Assembly: GCF_035917575.1 (NCBI RefSeq)
Contig: NZ_CP109090.1
Span: 5,580,001 to 5,644,000 of the forward strand
From: Streptomyces sp. NBC_01788
GTDB lineage: Bacteria; Actinomycetota; Actinomycetes; Streptomycetales; Streptomycetaceae
DNA length: 64,000 nt
Direction of reading: 5' to 3'
This document shows positions 19,927 to 28,796 of this stretch, piece after piece. Positions within the stretch are counted from its first letter, which is position 1. Each line of letters opens with the position of its first letter. Both the position numbers and the translations under genes were made by a program. The notes beneath the pieces were generated by a model that saw only the letters and a program-made list of their open reading frames with translations, had not been told where the DNA came from and did no database searches.

Positions 19927-21879
19927 ATGAGCAATGCCGCGCCGTCGCGCGATGGCCCTGACCAGCCGTGGCGCACCGAGGGCACGCCCGACGAGCCGCC
20001 CGGGCGGCCCGGCGGCAGGCGGATGCGTGGCAGGTGGTGGGGGCTGCTCGTCACCGCGGTGATCGTCTTCCTGGTGGCCTACGGCGGGCTGAGCTACTAC
20101 AACCAGGGCAACGAGCCGACGATCTCGTACACCGAGTTCAGCAGGCAGCTCGGCGCCGGCAACGTCGGCACCATCTACTCCAAGGGCGACGCGATCCAGG
20201 GCCGGCTCAGGAGCGCCCAGGCCAATCCGCAGGGCGGGGGGAAGTACACCAAGTTCAAGACCCAGCGCCCGGCCTTCGCGGACGACAAGCTCTGGCAGAG
20301 CCTGAGCAGCCACCATGTCACGGTGACCGCGCAGCCGGTCGTGCAGGAGCGCGGCCTGCTGCCGAACCTGCTGCTCTCGCTGGCGCCGATCGTGGTGCTG
20401 GCCGCGCTGTGGATCTTCTTCGCGCGGCGGATCGGCTCGGGTCTCGGCGGGCCGGGCGGTCTGCTGGGGCGCAAGGCGCCGCCCAGGCCGGTCGAACTCC
20501 AGCCGGGCACCCAGCGCACCACCTTCGCGGACGTGGCGGGCATCGACGAGGTCAAGGGCGAGCTGGACGACGTCGTGGACTTCCTGGAGCATCCGGACGC
20601 CTATCGCCACATGGGCGCGAAGATGCCGCGCGGGGTGCTGCTCACGGGGGCGCCGGGCACGGGCAAGACGTTGCTCGCGCGGGCCGTGGCCGGTGAGGCG
20701 GGTGTGCCGTTCTTCTCGGCGTCGGCGTCCGAGTTCATCGAGATGATCGTGGGGGTGGGTGCCTCCCGGGTGCGCGAGCTGTTCGCCGAGGCCCGCAAGG
20801 TGGCGCCGTCGATCGTGTTCATCGACGAGATCGACACCATCGGCCGGGCCCGGGGCGGCGGCGCCTCGATGGGCGGACACGACGAACGCGAGCAGACGCT
20901 GAACCAGATCCTGACGGAGATGGACGGCTTCTCCGGCTCGGAGGGCGTCATCGTGCTCGCCGCCACGAACCGCGCCGACGTGCTGGACCCCGCGCTGACC
21001 CGGCCGGGCCGTTTCGACCGGGTGGTGAGCGTCTCCCCGCCGGACCGGGGCGGCCGTGAGGCGATCCTGCGGATCCACACCCGCCGGATCCCGCTCGCCC
21101 CGGACGTGGACCTCGCCCGGGTGGCGCGTACGACTCCGGGCATGACCGGCGCGGAGCTGGCCAACCTCGCCAACGAGGCCGCCCTGCTCGCGGTCAAGCG
21201 GCGGCAGGAGCAGGTGACGCCGACCGACTTCTCGGAAGCGCTGGAGAAGGTCCAGCTCGGCGCCGAACGTGCGCTGGTGATGCCCGAGGAGGAGCGCAGG
21301 CGCACCGCGTACCACGAGAGCGGGCACGCCCTGCTGGGCATGCTCCAGCCCGGTGCCGACCCCGTTCGCAAGATCACCATCGTGCCGCGCGGGAGGGCGC
21401 TCGGGGTGACGCTGTCGACGCCCGAGTCCGACAAGTACGCGTACACGGAGGAGTACCTGCGGGGCCGCATCATCGGCGCGCTGGGTGGCATGGCGGCGGA
21501 ACACGTCGTCTACGGGGTGATCACGACGGGCTCCGAGCACGACCTCGAACAGGTCACCGGCATCGCGCGCGGGATGGTGGCCCGCTGGGGCATGAGCGAG
21601 CATGTGGGCCGTCTCTCCGCCCTCCCGGACGACGCCCAGCAGGCCTACGGGCTCGCCGCCGCCCCACAGACCCTGGACGCCATCGACAGCGAGATGCGGC
21701 GCATCGTCGACGAGTGCTACGACGAGGCGTGCCGCAAGCTGCGTGACCACCGGGAGCAGCTGGACGCGCTGGCGCAGGCGCTGCTGGAGAACGAGACGCT
21801 GGAGGAGGCCGACGCCTACCGGGTCGCCGGGGTCACCCGGCTGCGCAAGGAGGCGGAGGCCGGCGACGGCGTCCGGTGA
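19927..21879 (+). CDS. ftsH: FtsH-family ATP-dependent zinc metalloprotease
   Basis: 650 aa. FtsH proteases extract and degrade membrane and unstable cytoplasmic proteins as hexamers. Topology: a proline-rich start, TM1 (GLLVTAVIVFLVAYGGL), an extracytoplasmic part, TM2 (LLLSLAPIVVLAALWIFFA), the AAA+ domain with GAPGTGKT near residue 241, FIDEIDTIGRARGGG, the SRH RPGRFDR, then zinc site HESGH near 463. Streptomyces carry more than one FtsH, and this copy lies next to ffh, so the symbol denotes the family. A TAGCGT box ends 6 nt before the ATG and no ribosome-binding site is seen, so a leaderless transcript is likely. Confidence 0.95.
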   Translation: MSNAAPSRDGPDQPWRTEGTPDEPPGRPGGRRMRGRWWGLLVTAVIVFLVAYGGLSYYNQGNEPTISYTEFSRQLGAGNVGTIYSKGDAIQGRLRSAQANPQGGGKYTKFKTQRPAFADDKLWQSLSSHHVTVTAQPVVQERGLLPNLLLSLAPIVVLAALWIFFARRIGSGLGGPGGLLGRKAPPRPVELQPGTQRTTFADVAGIDEVKGELDDVVDFLEHPDAYRHMGAKMPRGVLLTGAPGTGKTLLARAVAGEAGVPFFSASASEFIEMIVGVGASRVRELFAEARKVAPSIVFIDEIDTIGRARGGGASMGGHDEREQTLNQILTEMDGFSGSEGVIVLAATNRADVLDPALTRPGRFDRVVSVSPPDRGGREAILRIHTRRIPLAPDVDLARVARTTPGMTGAELANLANEAALLAVKRRQEQVTPTDFSEALEKVQLGAERALVMPEEERRRTAYHESGHALLGMLQPGADPVRKITIVPRGRALGVTLSTPESDKYAYTEEYLRGRIIGALGGMAAEHVVYGVITTGSEHDLEQVTGIARGMVARWGMSEHVGRLSALPDDAQQAYGLAAAPQTLDAIDSEMRRIVDECYDEACRKLRDHREQLDALAQALLENETLEEADAYRVAGVTRLRKEAEAGDGVR

Positions 21880-21896
21880 GACCCGTTCCGCGAGGT

Positions 21897-22754
21897 TCAG
21901 GGCGTCCGTGCGATCAGGTACCGGAAGACGTTGGGCATCCACACGGTGCCGTCAGGGCGCTGGTGCGCGTGCAGGGCCTCGGCGAGTTCCTTGTCGACCT
22001 GGTCCTGGTCGGTGGCGGCGACGGCCGCGTCGAACAGCCCCGTGGAGAGCAGTCCGCGCACCGCGCTGTCGAGGTCGGCGTACCCGAACGGGCAGGCGAC
22101 GCGGCCGGAACCGTCGGGCCGCAGGCCGGCGCACTGGGCCACCTCCTCCAGGTCGTCGCGCAGGGCGGGGCGCCAGCTTCCGGGACTGCGCAGCGGATCG
22201 GCGAGCTTGGTGGCCACCCGCAGCACGGACGAGGTCGCACACCGCTCCGGCGGTCCCCAGCCTGCGAGGACCACGGGCGCCCCTTTCTCGGCGAGCGGTG
22301 TCGCGGCGGCCAGCAGACCGGCGAGCCCCTCCGAGTCGCCCGCGAGGCAGCCGATCGGCTCGAAGGCGGTCACGAGGGTGTACGGGTCGGCTCCGGGGCC
22401 GGCCGCGTCCCGTGGTGACCCGTCGACGATCCGGGCAGCCGTACGCGTACGTGTGTTCCACGGCTCCGGCAGCAGCCGCTGCCGGGCGAGGGCGAGCCGC
22501 TCCGGGCAGGAGCGGTCGACGCCGGTGACCGTCGCCCCTCTGGCCGCGGCCAGGAGCAGGGCGAGTCCGGAGCCGCAGCCGAGGGCCAGCAGCCGGGTGC
22601 CGGAGCCCACCTCCAGCCGCGCGTAGACGGCCTCGTGGAGCGGGACCAGCATCCGCTCCTGGATCTCGGACCAGTCACGCGCGCGTGCGCGTGGCTCCGA
22701 GTCGGCCGCTGTCGCCGTGTTCTGTAAGTGCTGCCGCACGAGCGCAGGTGTCAT
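21897..22754 (-). CDS. SAM-dependent methyltransferase
   Basis: 285 aa from the ATG giving MTPALVRQHLQNTATAADSE; the frame is open far upstream, but that part has no coding character. Motif I RLLALGCGSGLALLLAAARG and the following acidic strand end TVTGVDRS define the class I methyltransferase fold. Motif-like LVTAFEPIGCLAG and VVLAGWGPPERCA follow. The C-terminal helical part (DLDSAVRGLLSTGLFDAAV...) resembles small-molecule O- or C-methyltransferases. The substrate is unknown. It is convergent with the FtsH gene with only 17 bp between. Confidence 0.85.
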   Translation of the reverse strand: MTPALVRQHLQNTATAADSEPRARARDWSEIQERMLVPLHEAVYARLEVGSGTRLLALGCGSGLALLLAAARGATVTGVDRSCPERLALARQRLLPEPWNTRTRTAARIVDGSPRDAAGPGADPYTLVTAFEPIGCLAGDSEGLAGLLAAATPLAEKGAPVVLAGWGPPERCATSSVLRVATKLADPLRSPGSWRPALRDDLEEVAQCAGLRPDGSGRVACPFGYADLDSAVRGLLSTGLFDAAVAATDQDQVDKELAEALHAHQRPDGTVWMPNVFRYLIARTP

Positions 22755-23287
22755 GGATAGGAGCCCCAATCCGCCGAGTGCTGCCGTTGTGCCCGGTTCC
22801 GTGGCCCCCGTGCAGTGCGCTCCCACTTCCCCCGTATGCCAGATAACTGCGTGCCCTCGCCCGCGTCCAGGGGTCGCGGGGCCCCGCTTGCCTCCTGGGG
22901 CGGTACGGGCCGGGATTTCACGTACCGGCAACCTGGGCCCGAGATCGACGTGGCCGGAAGTCGGCTGTCCCGTGGGCCGGTGTCGGACGCGGCGAGCGCA
23001 CCGGGTAACGTCGGGGGTCTCCGACCGGTTGAGGCTCTTTGGCCCTGGAAGCGGCCGAAACGCCTCTTGCGCGTGGCCCGATCCCGCCGCCCCCGGCGTG
23101 CGGGAGTGTCGTACGCGCCGGTGCGTACTCCCTTTGCGCACCACCTTGGGATGAGCTGTGCGGCTTCTCCGCAGATCAGCGCACCCGCCCTCGTCAGGAC
23201 GCATCAGTGACGACTGACGGGTACGTGCAAATTATTTGGGATGCCCCGGAATAGGAACACAGCGGCCCTTCGGCTCGTTGTCATTAC
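22755..23287. other. Intergenic region, methyltransferase to HExxH gene
   Basis: 533 bp between divergently transcribed genes. I see no supported coding frame, tRNA or SRP RNA. It should contain both promoters, and an AT-rich stretch (AAATTATTTGG, 23229-23239) is unusual for this genome. Confidence 0.5.
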
Positions 23288-23884
23288 GTGAGCACGACAC
23301 CACCTGTTCTCGCCGCAGAGCTGGCGCAGGCGTGGGCCGACATTCAGCGGTACCACCCCGAGCTGCCGGACCTTGCCGCGCCTGAGTCCCTGATCGGGGA
23401 GTCCTCGTCCGCATGCGGACACGAACTCTCCTTCGAGCGACTGCTTCACGAGGCAGTCCATGGCGTAGCCGCCGCGCGCGGCGTACGCGACACGTCCCGT
23501 GCCGGCCGCTACCACAACCGCAGGTTCCTCGCGATCTCCGAGGAGCTGGGCCTGGACCACCCCGAGGAGCCGCATCCGAGCAGCGGCTTCTCGCTGGTCA
23601 CGCTCAGCCCCGAGGCGAAGCGGCGCTACCGCCCGACGATCGAGCGCCTCCAGCGTGCGCTGAAGGCGCACTCGGCCGCCACCTCCACCGACACCGGCCG
23701 CAGCTTCCGCGGACCCGCCGCCCGGCACGGTTCCTCCGGTGGCGGGGTCAGGGTCAAGGCGGTGTGCGACTGCGGCCGCAATGTGCGGGTCGTCCCCTCT
23801 GTCCTGGCCCAGGCCCCGATCATGTGCGGCGGCTGCGGCAAGCCGTTCAGGATCCCGGAGCCGGTGGGCGCGGCGGCCGGCTGA
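23288..23884 (+). CDS. Putative zinc metalloprotease, SprT-like (HExxH plus zinc ribbon)
   Basis: 198 aa, GTG start. Residue region 50-80 has FERLLHEAVHGVAAARGVRDTSRAGRYHNRRF: an HExxH motif and a third histidine about 22 residues on, arranged as in SprT/SPRTN-type proteases. The C-terminal part has two cysteine pairs (CDCG and CGGCG) about 26 residues apart, a zinc-ribbon layout also found in SprT-like proteins. Bacterial SprT function is poorly known; eukaryotic SPRTN cleaves DNA-protein crosslinks. The family call is inferred from motif spacing. Lies just upstream of the rpsP operon. Confidence 0.6.
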   Translation: MSTTPPVLAAELAQAWADIQRYHPELPDLAAPESLIGESSSACGHELSFERLLHEAVHGVAAARGVRDTSRAGRYHNRRFLAISEELGLDHPEEPHPSSGFSLVTLSPEAKRRYRPTIERLQRALKAHSAATSTDTGRSFRGPAARHGSSGGGVRVKAVCDCGRNVRVVPSVLAQAPIMCGGCGKPFRIPEPVGAAAG

Positions 23885-24224
23885 CCGGCCGACGGCGTCC
23901 CGGCATCTCGTGGGTGCCGGACGAGCAGCAGGACGGTGCGCGGGGCGCCGCCGTACCCGGCGGCGCCCCCCGTCGACGTGGTTAGGCCCCCGCGTTTCAC
24001 GGCACCCGGGGCGCCGGGTGCCGCTCAGTCGTGCCCGGAAGCGGCCCCTACGCCCTCCGCGGAAAGCGCCCCACCGGGTGTGGCACAATGGCTAGCTGTA
24101 CTCGACAGCCGCATAGGACCCCTCTCTCCTCCGGCTGACGCGTCCGTCGGGCACTCGGGTACCGCAACCCCACGCGGCGTCTCCGCCGTGCCCAACCACG
24201 TCAAATCCAGGAGAACCCACTCCC
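23885..24224 (+). promoter_or_regulatory. Leader and promoter region of the rpsP operon
   Basis: 340 bp without a gene. CACAAT at 24084-24089 is a good -10 candidate; the -35 about 17 bp upstream is weak. This gives a leader of roughly 130 nt before rpsP. An AGGAGAA ribosome-binding site lies just before the GTG at 24225. Confidence 0.45.
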
Positions 24225-24653
24225 GTGGCAGTCAAGATCAAGCTGAAGCGTCTGGGCAAGATCCGTTCGCCTCACTACCGCATCGTCGTCGCCGACTCCC
24301 GTACCCGCCGTGACGGCCGGGCCATCGAGGAGATCGGTCTGTACCACCCGGTGCAGAACCCCTCGCGCATCGAGGTCAACGCCGAGCGTGCGGCGTACTG
24401 GCTCTCCGTCGGCGCCCAGCCGACCGAGCCCGTGCTCGCCATCCTGAAGAAGACCGGCGACTGGCAGAAGTTCAAGGGCGAGCCCGCCCCTGCGCCGCTG
24501 CTCCAGCCGGCCGAGAAGGCCACGCGCCCGTCGTTCGAGGCCCTCGGTGGTGACGACGAGAACAAGGGTGAGGCCATCACCCAGAAGAAGAAGGCTGAGA
24601 AGAAGGACGAGGCCGGCGCCGAGTCTTCTTCGGCTGAGTCGACCGAGGCCTGA
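24225..24653 (+). CDS. rpsP: 30S ribosomal protein S16
   Basis: 142 aa, GTG start. S16 is a small-subunit assembly protein. The core ([24 protein letters not shown]...[13 protein letters not shown]...[23 protein letters not shown]) fills the first 85 residues. The remaining 55 are a charged low-complexity tail ([18 protein letters not shown]), a common actinobacterial extension. First gene of rpsP-khpA-rimM-trmD. Confidence 0.98.
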   Translation: MAVKIKLKRLGKIRSPHYRIVVADSRTRRDGRAIEEIGLYHPVQNPSRIEVNAERAAYWLSVGAQPTEPVLAILKKTGDWQKFKGEPAPAPLLQPAEKATRPSFEALGGDDENKGEAITQKKKAEKKDEAGAESSSAESTEA

Positions 24654-24658
24654 GCAGC

Positions 24659-24898
24659 ATGCTCGAGGAGGCGCTTGAGCACCTCGTGAAGGGCATCGTC
24701 GACAACCCTGACGATGTGCAGGTCGCCTCGCGCGACCTGCGCCGCGGGCGCGTGCTCGAGGTCCGGGTCCACCCGGACGACCTCGGTAAGGTGATCGGCC
24801 GCAACGGCCGCACCGCGCGCGCCCTGCGCACCGTCGTGGGCGCCATCGGCGGCCGCGGAGTCCGTGTCGACCTCGTCGACGTGGACCACGTCCGCTGA
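24659..24898 (+). CDS. khpA: KH-domain RNA-binding protein KhpA
   Basis: 79 aa, 5 bp after the rpsP stop. A single KH domain with [24 protein letters not shown], the GxxG loop being GRNG. KhpA proteins bind RNA and sit between rpsP and rimM in many Gram-positives, where they are linked to division and RNA control. No strong ribosome-binding site is present, so coupling to rpsP translation is likely. Confidence 0.95.
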   Translation: MLEEALEHLVKGIVDNPDDVQVASRDLRRGRVLEVRVHPDDLGKVIGRNGRTARALRTVVGAIGGRGVRVDLVDVDHVR

Positions 24899-25010
24899 CG
24901 CTTTGCGCAACCGGCTCGGGCCGGGGAGGGCCGCTGGGCCGTCCCCGGCCCGTAGTCGTATGAGCCGCCCGGTGGCTCGTGTTCTGACGTTCCGACAGGA
25001 GATCTTCCAC

Positions 25011-25616
25011 GTGCAGCTGGTAGTCGCACGGATCGGCCGCGCCCACGGCATCAAGGGCGAGGTCACCGTGGAGGTACGTACCGACGAGCCCGAACTGCGG
25101 CTCGCCCCCGGCGCCGTCCTGGCCACCGACCCGGCGTCCGCCGGTCCGCTGACCATCGAGACGGGCCGCGTCCACAGCGGCCGCCTCCTGCTGCGCTTCG
25201 AGGACGTGAGCGACCGCAGCGCCGCCGAGGCCCTGCGCAACACCCTCCTGATCGCCGAGATCGACCCGGAGGAGCTTCCCGAGGGCGAGGACGAGTACTA
25301 CGACCACCAGCTGATGGACCTCGACGTCGTTCTGGAGGACGGCACGGAGATCGGCCGGATCACCGAGATCTCCCACCTGCCCTCCCAGGACCTGCTGATC
25401 GTCGAGCGTCCGGACGGCACCGAGGTGATGATCCCGTTCGTCGGGGAGATCGTCACCGAGATCGACCTGGAGGAGCAGCGGGCGGTCGTCGACCCGCCGC
25501 CCGGCCTCATCGACGACCGCTCCGAGCCCGACGAGGCCGCCGATGGGCCCGGCGCCTCCTCCCGCACGCCCGCGGAGGACTCGGAGGACACGGCGAACTC
25601 GGAGGACGAGTCCTGA
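25011..25616 (+). CDS. rimM: 16S rRNA processing protein RimM
   Basis: 201 aa from the GTG giving [21 protein letters not shown], behind ACAGGAG. RimM helps assemble the 30S head and binds S19. The N-terminal RimM beta barrel and the C-terminal PRC barrel ([24 protein letters not shown]...[21 protein letters not shown]) are complete. The last 30 residues are an acidic tail. The stop overlaps the trmD start by one base. Confidence 0.97.
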   Translation: MQLVVARIGRAHGIKGEVTVEVRTDEPELRLAPGAVLATDPASAGPLTIETGRVHSGRLLLRFEDVSDRSAAEALRNTLLIAEIDPEELPEGEDEYYDHQLMDLDVVLEDGTEIGRITEISHLPSQDLLIVERPDGTEVMIPFVGEIVTEIDLEEQRAVVDPPPGLIDDRSEPDEAADGPGASSRTPAEDSEDTANSEDES

Positions 25617-26449
25617 TGCGGCTCGACGTCGTCACGATCTTCCCCGAGTACCTGGAGCCCCTGAACGTCTCCCTCGTCGGCAAGGCACGCGCGCGCGGGC
25701 AGCTGAACGTGCACGTCCACGATCTGCGCGGCTGGACGTACGACCGCCACCACACGGTCGACGACACGCCCTACGGCGGCGGTCCGGGCATGGTCATGAA
25801 GACCGAGCCCTGGGGCGACGCCCTGGACACCGTCCTCGCCGACGGCTACGAGACCGGCTCCCACACGCCCGCGCTCATCGTCCCGACACCCAGCGGCCGC
25901 CCCTTCACCCAGGAGCTCGCCGTGGAGCTCTCCGAGCGCCCCTGGCTGATCTTCACACCGGCCCGCTACGAGGGCATCGACCGCCGGGTGATGGACGAGT
26001 ACGCCACCCGCATGCCCGTCTACGAGGTCTCCATCGGCGACTACGTCCTCGCCGGCGGCGAGGCGGCCGTACTGGTCGTCACCGAGGCCGTGGCGCGGCT
26101 GCTGCCCGGCGTCCTCGGCAACGCCGAGTCGCACCGCGACGACTCCTTCGCGCCCGGCACCATGGCCAACCTCCTGGAGGGCCCCGTCTACACCAAGCCG
26201 CCCCTCTGGCGCGGCCAGGGCATCCCCGAGGTGCTGCTCAGCGGCCACCACGGCAAGATCGCCCGCTGGCGGCGCGACGAGGCCCTGCGGCGTACGACGG
26301 CCCACCGGCCCGACCTGATCGAGCGCTGCGATCCGAAGGTCTTCGACAAGAAGGACCGCGAGATGCTGTCCATCCTGGGCTGGGCGCCGGACGCCGAGGG
26401 CGGGTCGCGGGGCCGATTTTGGCGCCGGACCGACGGCATGGAAGAATAG
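25616..26449 (+). CDS. trmD: tRNA (guanine-N1-)-methyltransferase TrmD
   Basis: 277 aa, a little longer than usual. Makes m1G37 in tRNA, which prevents frameshifting. Begins [13 protein letters not shown]. The SPOUT trefoil-knot SAM site is GDYVLAGGEAAVLVVTEAVARLLPG, and the conserved PPLWRGQGIPEVLLSGHH follows. TGATG coupling to rimM. Confidence 0.98.
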   Translation: MRLDVVTIFPEYLEPLNVSLVGKARARGQLNVHVHDLRGWTYDRHHTVDDTPYGGGPGMVMKTEPWGDALDTVLADGYETGSHTPALIVPTPSGRPFTQELAVELSERPWLIFTPARYEGIDRRVMDEYATRMPVYEVSIGDYVLAGGEAAVLVVTEAVARLLPGVLGNAESHRDDSFAPGTMANLLEGPVYTKPPLWRGQGIPEVLLSGHHGKIARWRRDEALRRTTAHRPDLIERCDPKVFDKKDREMLSILGWAPDAEGGSRGRFWRRTDGMEE

Positions 26450-26584
26450 ACCGCTGTTGTGCGCCGTCCGGCGTGCGCCCCTGCCGCAGGGGGACACGAC
26501 GCCCGTTCCGACCCGCGCAGCACCCGATCCCGTACATCTAGTTCCCGTTGATGACCTGTGGCATCAACGAAGAAAGCAGACGAA

Positions 26585-26935
26585 ATGTCTCACCTGCTCG
26601 ACTCCGTCGACGCCGCGTCGCTGCGCGAGGACGTCCCGGCCTTCCGCCCGGGCGACACCGTCAACGTGCACGTCCGCGTCATCGAGGGCAACCGCTCCCG
26701 TGTGCAGCAGTTCAAGGGCGTGGTGATCCGTCGCCAGGGCTCCGGCGTGCGCGAGACCTTCACGGTCCGCAAGGTCTCCTTCTCCGTCGGCGTCGAGCGC
26801 ACCTTCCCGGTGCACACCCCGATCGTGGAGAAGATCGAGCTCGTCACCAAGGGTGACGTGCGCCGCGCCAAGCTGTACTACCTGCGCGAGCTGCGCGGCA
26901 AGGCCGCGAAGATCAAGGAGAAGCGCGAGCACTGA
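26585..26935 (+). CDS. rplS: 50S ribosomal protein L19
   Basis: 116 aa from the ATG giving [26 protein letters not shown]; an in-frame start 27 bp upstream exists but is less conserved. Complete L19, with [25 protein letters not shown] and the C-terminal [19 protein letters not shown]. It is 135 bp after trmD and precedes the signal peptidase genes, as in other Streptomyces. Confidence 0.98.
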   Translation: MSHLLDSVDAASLREDVPAFRPGDTVNVHVRVIEGNRSRVQQFKGVVIRRQGSGVRETFTVRKVSFSVGVERTFPVHTPIVEKIELVTKGDVRRAKLYYLRELRGKAAKIKEKREH

Positions 26936-26980
26936 GCGCCTCCCGGAGTTCATGGCGGGGCCGGATAACATTCGGCCCCG

Positions 26981-27712
26981 ATGGACACCGAAGCACAGCA
27001 GACGGAGCGCGACCGCTCCTCCCGCCCTTGTGATGGCGAACCCGGGACGACCCCGGGGACGCGGGGGCCGGAGGAACGGTCGCGTTTCGCGTTGATCTCG
27101 CGGATCACCGAGTGGCTCCCAGGCGGGAGGATCACCCTGACCGCGCTGAGCTGCCTGGTCCTCCTGCTGCTCCTCAACACGTTCGTGATCCAGCCGTTCG
27201 AGATTCCGAGCGGATCCATGGAGCCGGGATTGAGGATCGGGGACCGCGTTGCCGTAAACAAGTTGGCGTACCGTTTTGGAGCCGTGCCGCGGCGCGGCGA
27301 TGTCGTCGTGTTCGACGGCACCGGGTACTTCGGGGACGGCGACTACATCAAACGCGTTGTGGGTGTGGGCGGAGACCATGTGGTCTGCTGTGACAAGGAG
27401 GGCAGAATCCAGGTGAACGGCCGGTCGGCCGACGAGTCGGCGTTCCTCTATCCCGGTGACAGCCCGTCCACCGTGCCCTTCGACGTGGTCGTGCCCGAGG
27501 GCACCCTGTTCGTCCTCGGTGACCACCGCGGCGACTCCAGCGACTCCCGCGACCATCTGGGCTCGCCGGGCGGCGGCATGATCCCGGTCGGCGAAGTGAT
27601 CGGCCGGGCCGACTGGATCGTCTGGCCCTTCGGCCACCGGACCCACCTGCACCGCCCGGACGCGTACGCGCGCGTGCCGGCGGCCGGCCACGCGGACGGC
27701 ACCCATGGGTAG
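26981..27712 (+). CDS. sipW: Signal peptidase I, SipW-type
   Basis: 243 aa. Cleaves signal peptides of Sec and Tat substrates outside the membrane. One N-terminal transmembrane segment (LTALSCLVLLLLLNTFVIQPF) is followed by the catalytic serine in IPSGSM (Ser79) and the general-base lysine in DYIKRVVGVGGD (Lys124). The GDHRGDSSDSRDH box E is present. There is no clear C-terminal membrane helix. First gene of the sip cluster; named by position in the S. lividans/S. coelicolor sipWXYZ order. Confidence 0.93.
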   Translation: MDTEAQQTERDRSSRPCDGEPGTTPGTRGPEERSRFALISRITEWLPGGRITLTALSCLVLLLLLNTFVIQPFEIPSGSMEPGLRIGDRVAVNKLAYRFGAVPRRGDVVVFDGTGYFGDGDYIKRVVGVGGDHVVCCDKEGRIQVNGRSADESAFLYPGDSPSTVPFDVVVPEGTLFVLGDHRGDSSDSRDHLGSPGGGMIPVGEVIGRADWIVWPFGHRTHLHRPDAYARVPAAGHADGTHG

Positions 27713-28796
27713 CCGCGGCAGACCGCGCGGCGTCTCCGCCGCAGCCGCCGACAACCTCCTGCCCACCGGGGCACGGCGTGCCGCCGGCCCGGCCGGCGGC
27801 CGCAGCCGCGCGGAGCGGCGCAAGCTGCAACGCAAGGTCAAGCGGCGGCGCAGGCGCTCCGCGGTCCGGGAGATACCGCTCCTGGTCGGCGTCGCCGTGC
27901 TCATAGCCCTGGTGCTGAAGACCTTCCTCGTACAGGCCTTCGTGATCCCGTCCGGCTCCATGGAGCAGACGATCCAGATCGGCGACCGGGTCCTGGTCGA
28001 CAAGTTCACCCCGTGGTTCGGTGCCAAGCCACAGCGCGGGGACGTCGTCGTCTTCCACGACCCGGGCGGCTGGCTGGCCGGGGAGCAGACCGCCCACCAG
28101 GACGACCCCGTCGGCGTCAAGCAGGTCAAGCAGGGCCTGACCTTCATCGGCCTGCTGCCCTCCGACGACGAGAAGGACCTCATCAAGCGGGTCGTCGGCG
28201 TCGGCGGTGACCACGTCAAGTGCTGCGACACCCAGGGCAGGATGACCGTCAACGGCGTTCCCCTGAACGAGGGGGCTTACCTCCATCCGGGCAACGCACC
28301 CTCCAACACCCAGTTCGACATCACCGTCCCCCGGGGCCGGCTGTGGGTGATGGGCGACCACCGGGACAACTCCGCCGACTCGCGGGCCCACCAGGACACC
28401 CCGTACGGTGGCACCGTCGCGGAGACGTCCGTGGTGGGGCGGGCCATGGTCATCGGCTGGCCCGTCGGCCACTGGACCATGCTGAAGGAGCCGAAAACCT
28501 TCTCCTCCGTGTCCGACGCGGCGGCGGGGTCGACCGCAGCTCCCCGGCTGTCGCATAGGGTTGCCCCGGACGATCCGAACGGATCGGTTCGACTCCCGAG
28601 CCCTGCGGAACTCCCGCTCGTTATGGGAGTGGTGGGCCTGCGCCGCGCATGGGGCAGGCGGTGGCACGGAGTGAGGAGTTGGCGTGGGGGATGTGGCGGT
28701 CGGCGCACGGTCCGGACACGACGGCGAGGAGCACCGCGGACACCCCGAAGGAGCGGCGGACCCCGCCGCGCGCGGCGCCGTGGCCTCCGGGAGTGA
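27705..28796 (+). CDS. sipX: Signal peptidase I, SipX-type
   Basis: 363 aa, ATG overlapping the sipW stop by 8 bp. A basic N-terminus (RAERRKLQRKVKRRRRRS) precedes the transmembrane segment EIPLLVGVAVLIALVLKTFLV, then catalytic Ser85 in IPSGSM and Lys161 in DLIKRVVGVGGDH, and box E MGDHRDNSADSR. A short hydrophobic ELPLVMGVVGL near residue 305 may contact the membrane. The last 37 codons run into sipY in another frame (113-bp overlap) and are rich in Arg and Gly. Confidence 0.92.
   Translation: MGSRGRPRGVSAAAADNLLPTGARRAAGPAGGRSRAERRKLQRKVKRRRRRSAVREIPLLVGVAVLIALVLKTFLVQAFVIPSGSMEQTIQIGDRVLVDKFTPWFGAKPQRGDVVVFHDPGGWLAGEQTAHQDDPVGVKQVKQGLTFIGLLPSDDEKDLIKRVVGVGGDHVKCCDTQGRMTVNGVPLNEGAYLHPGNAPSNTQFDITVPRGRLWVMGDHRDNSADSRAHQDTPYGGTVAETSVVGRAMVIGWPVGHWTMLKEPKTFSSVSDAAAGSTAAPRLSHRVAPDDPNGSVRLPSPAELPLVMGVVGLRRAWGRRWHGVRSWRGGCGGRRTVRTRRRGAPRTPRRSGGPRRARRRGLRE

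Noticed and set aside
22755..23287. SRP RNA or tRNA gene near ffh
   Set aside because: No GGAAGGAAGCAG-like tetraloop domain or tRNA structure found.
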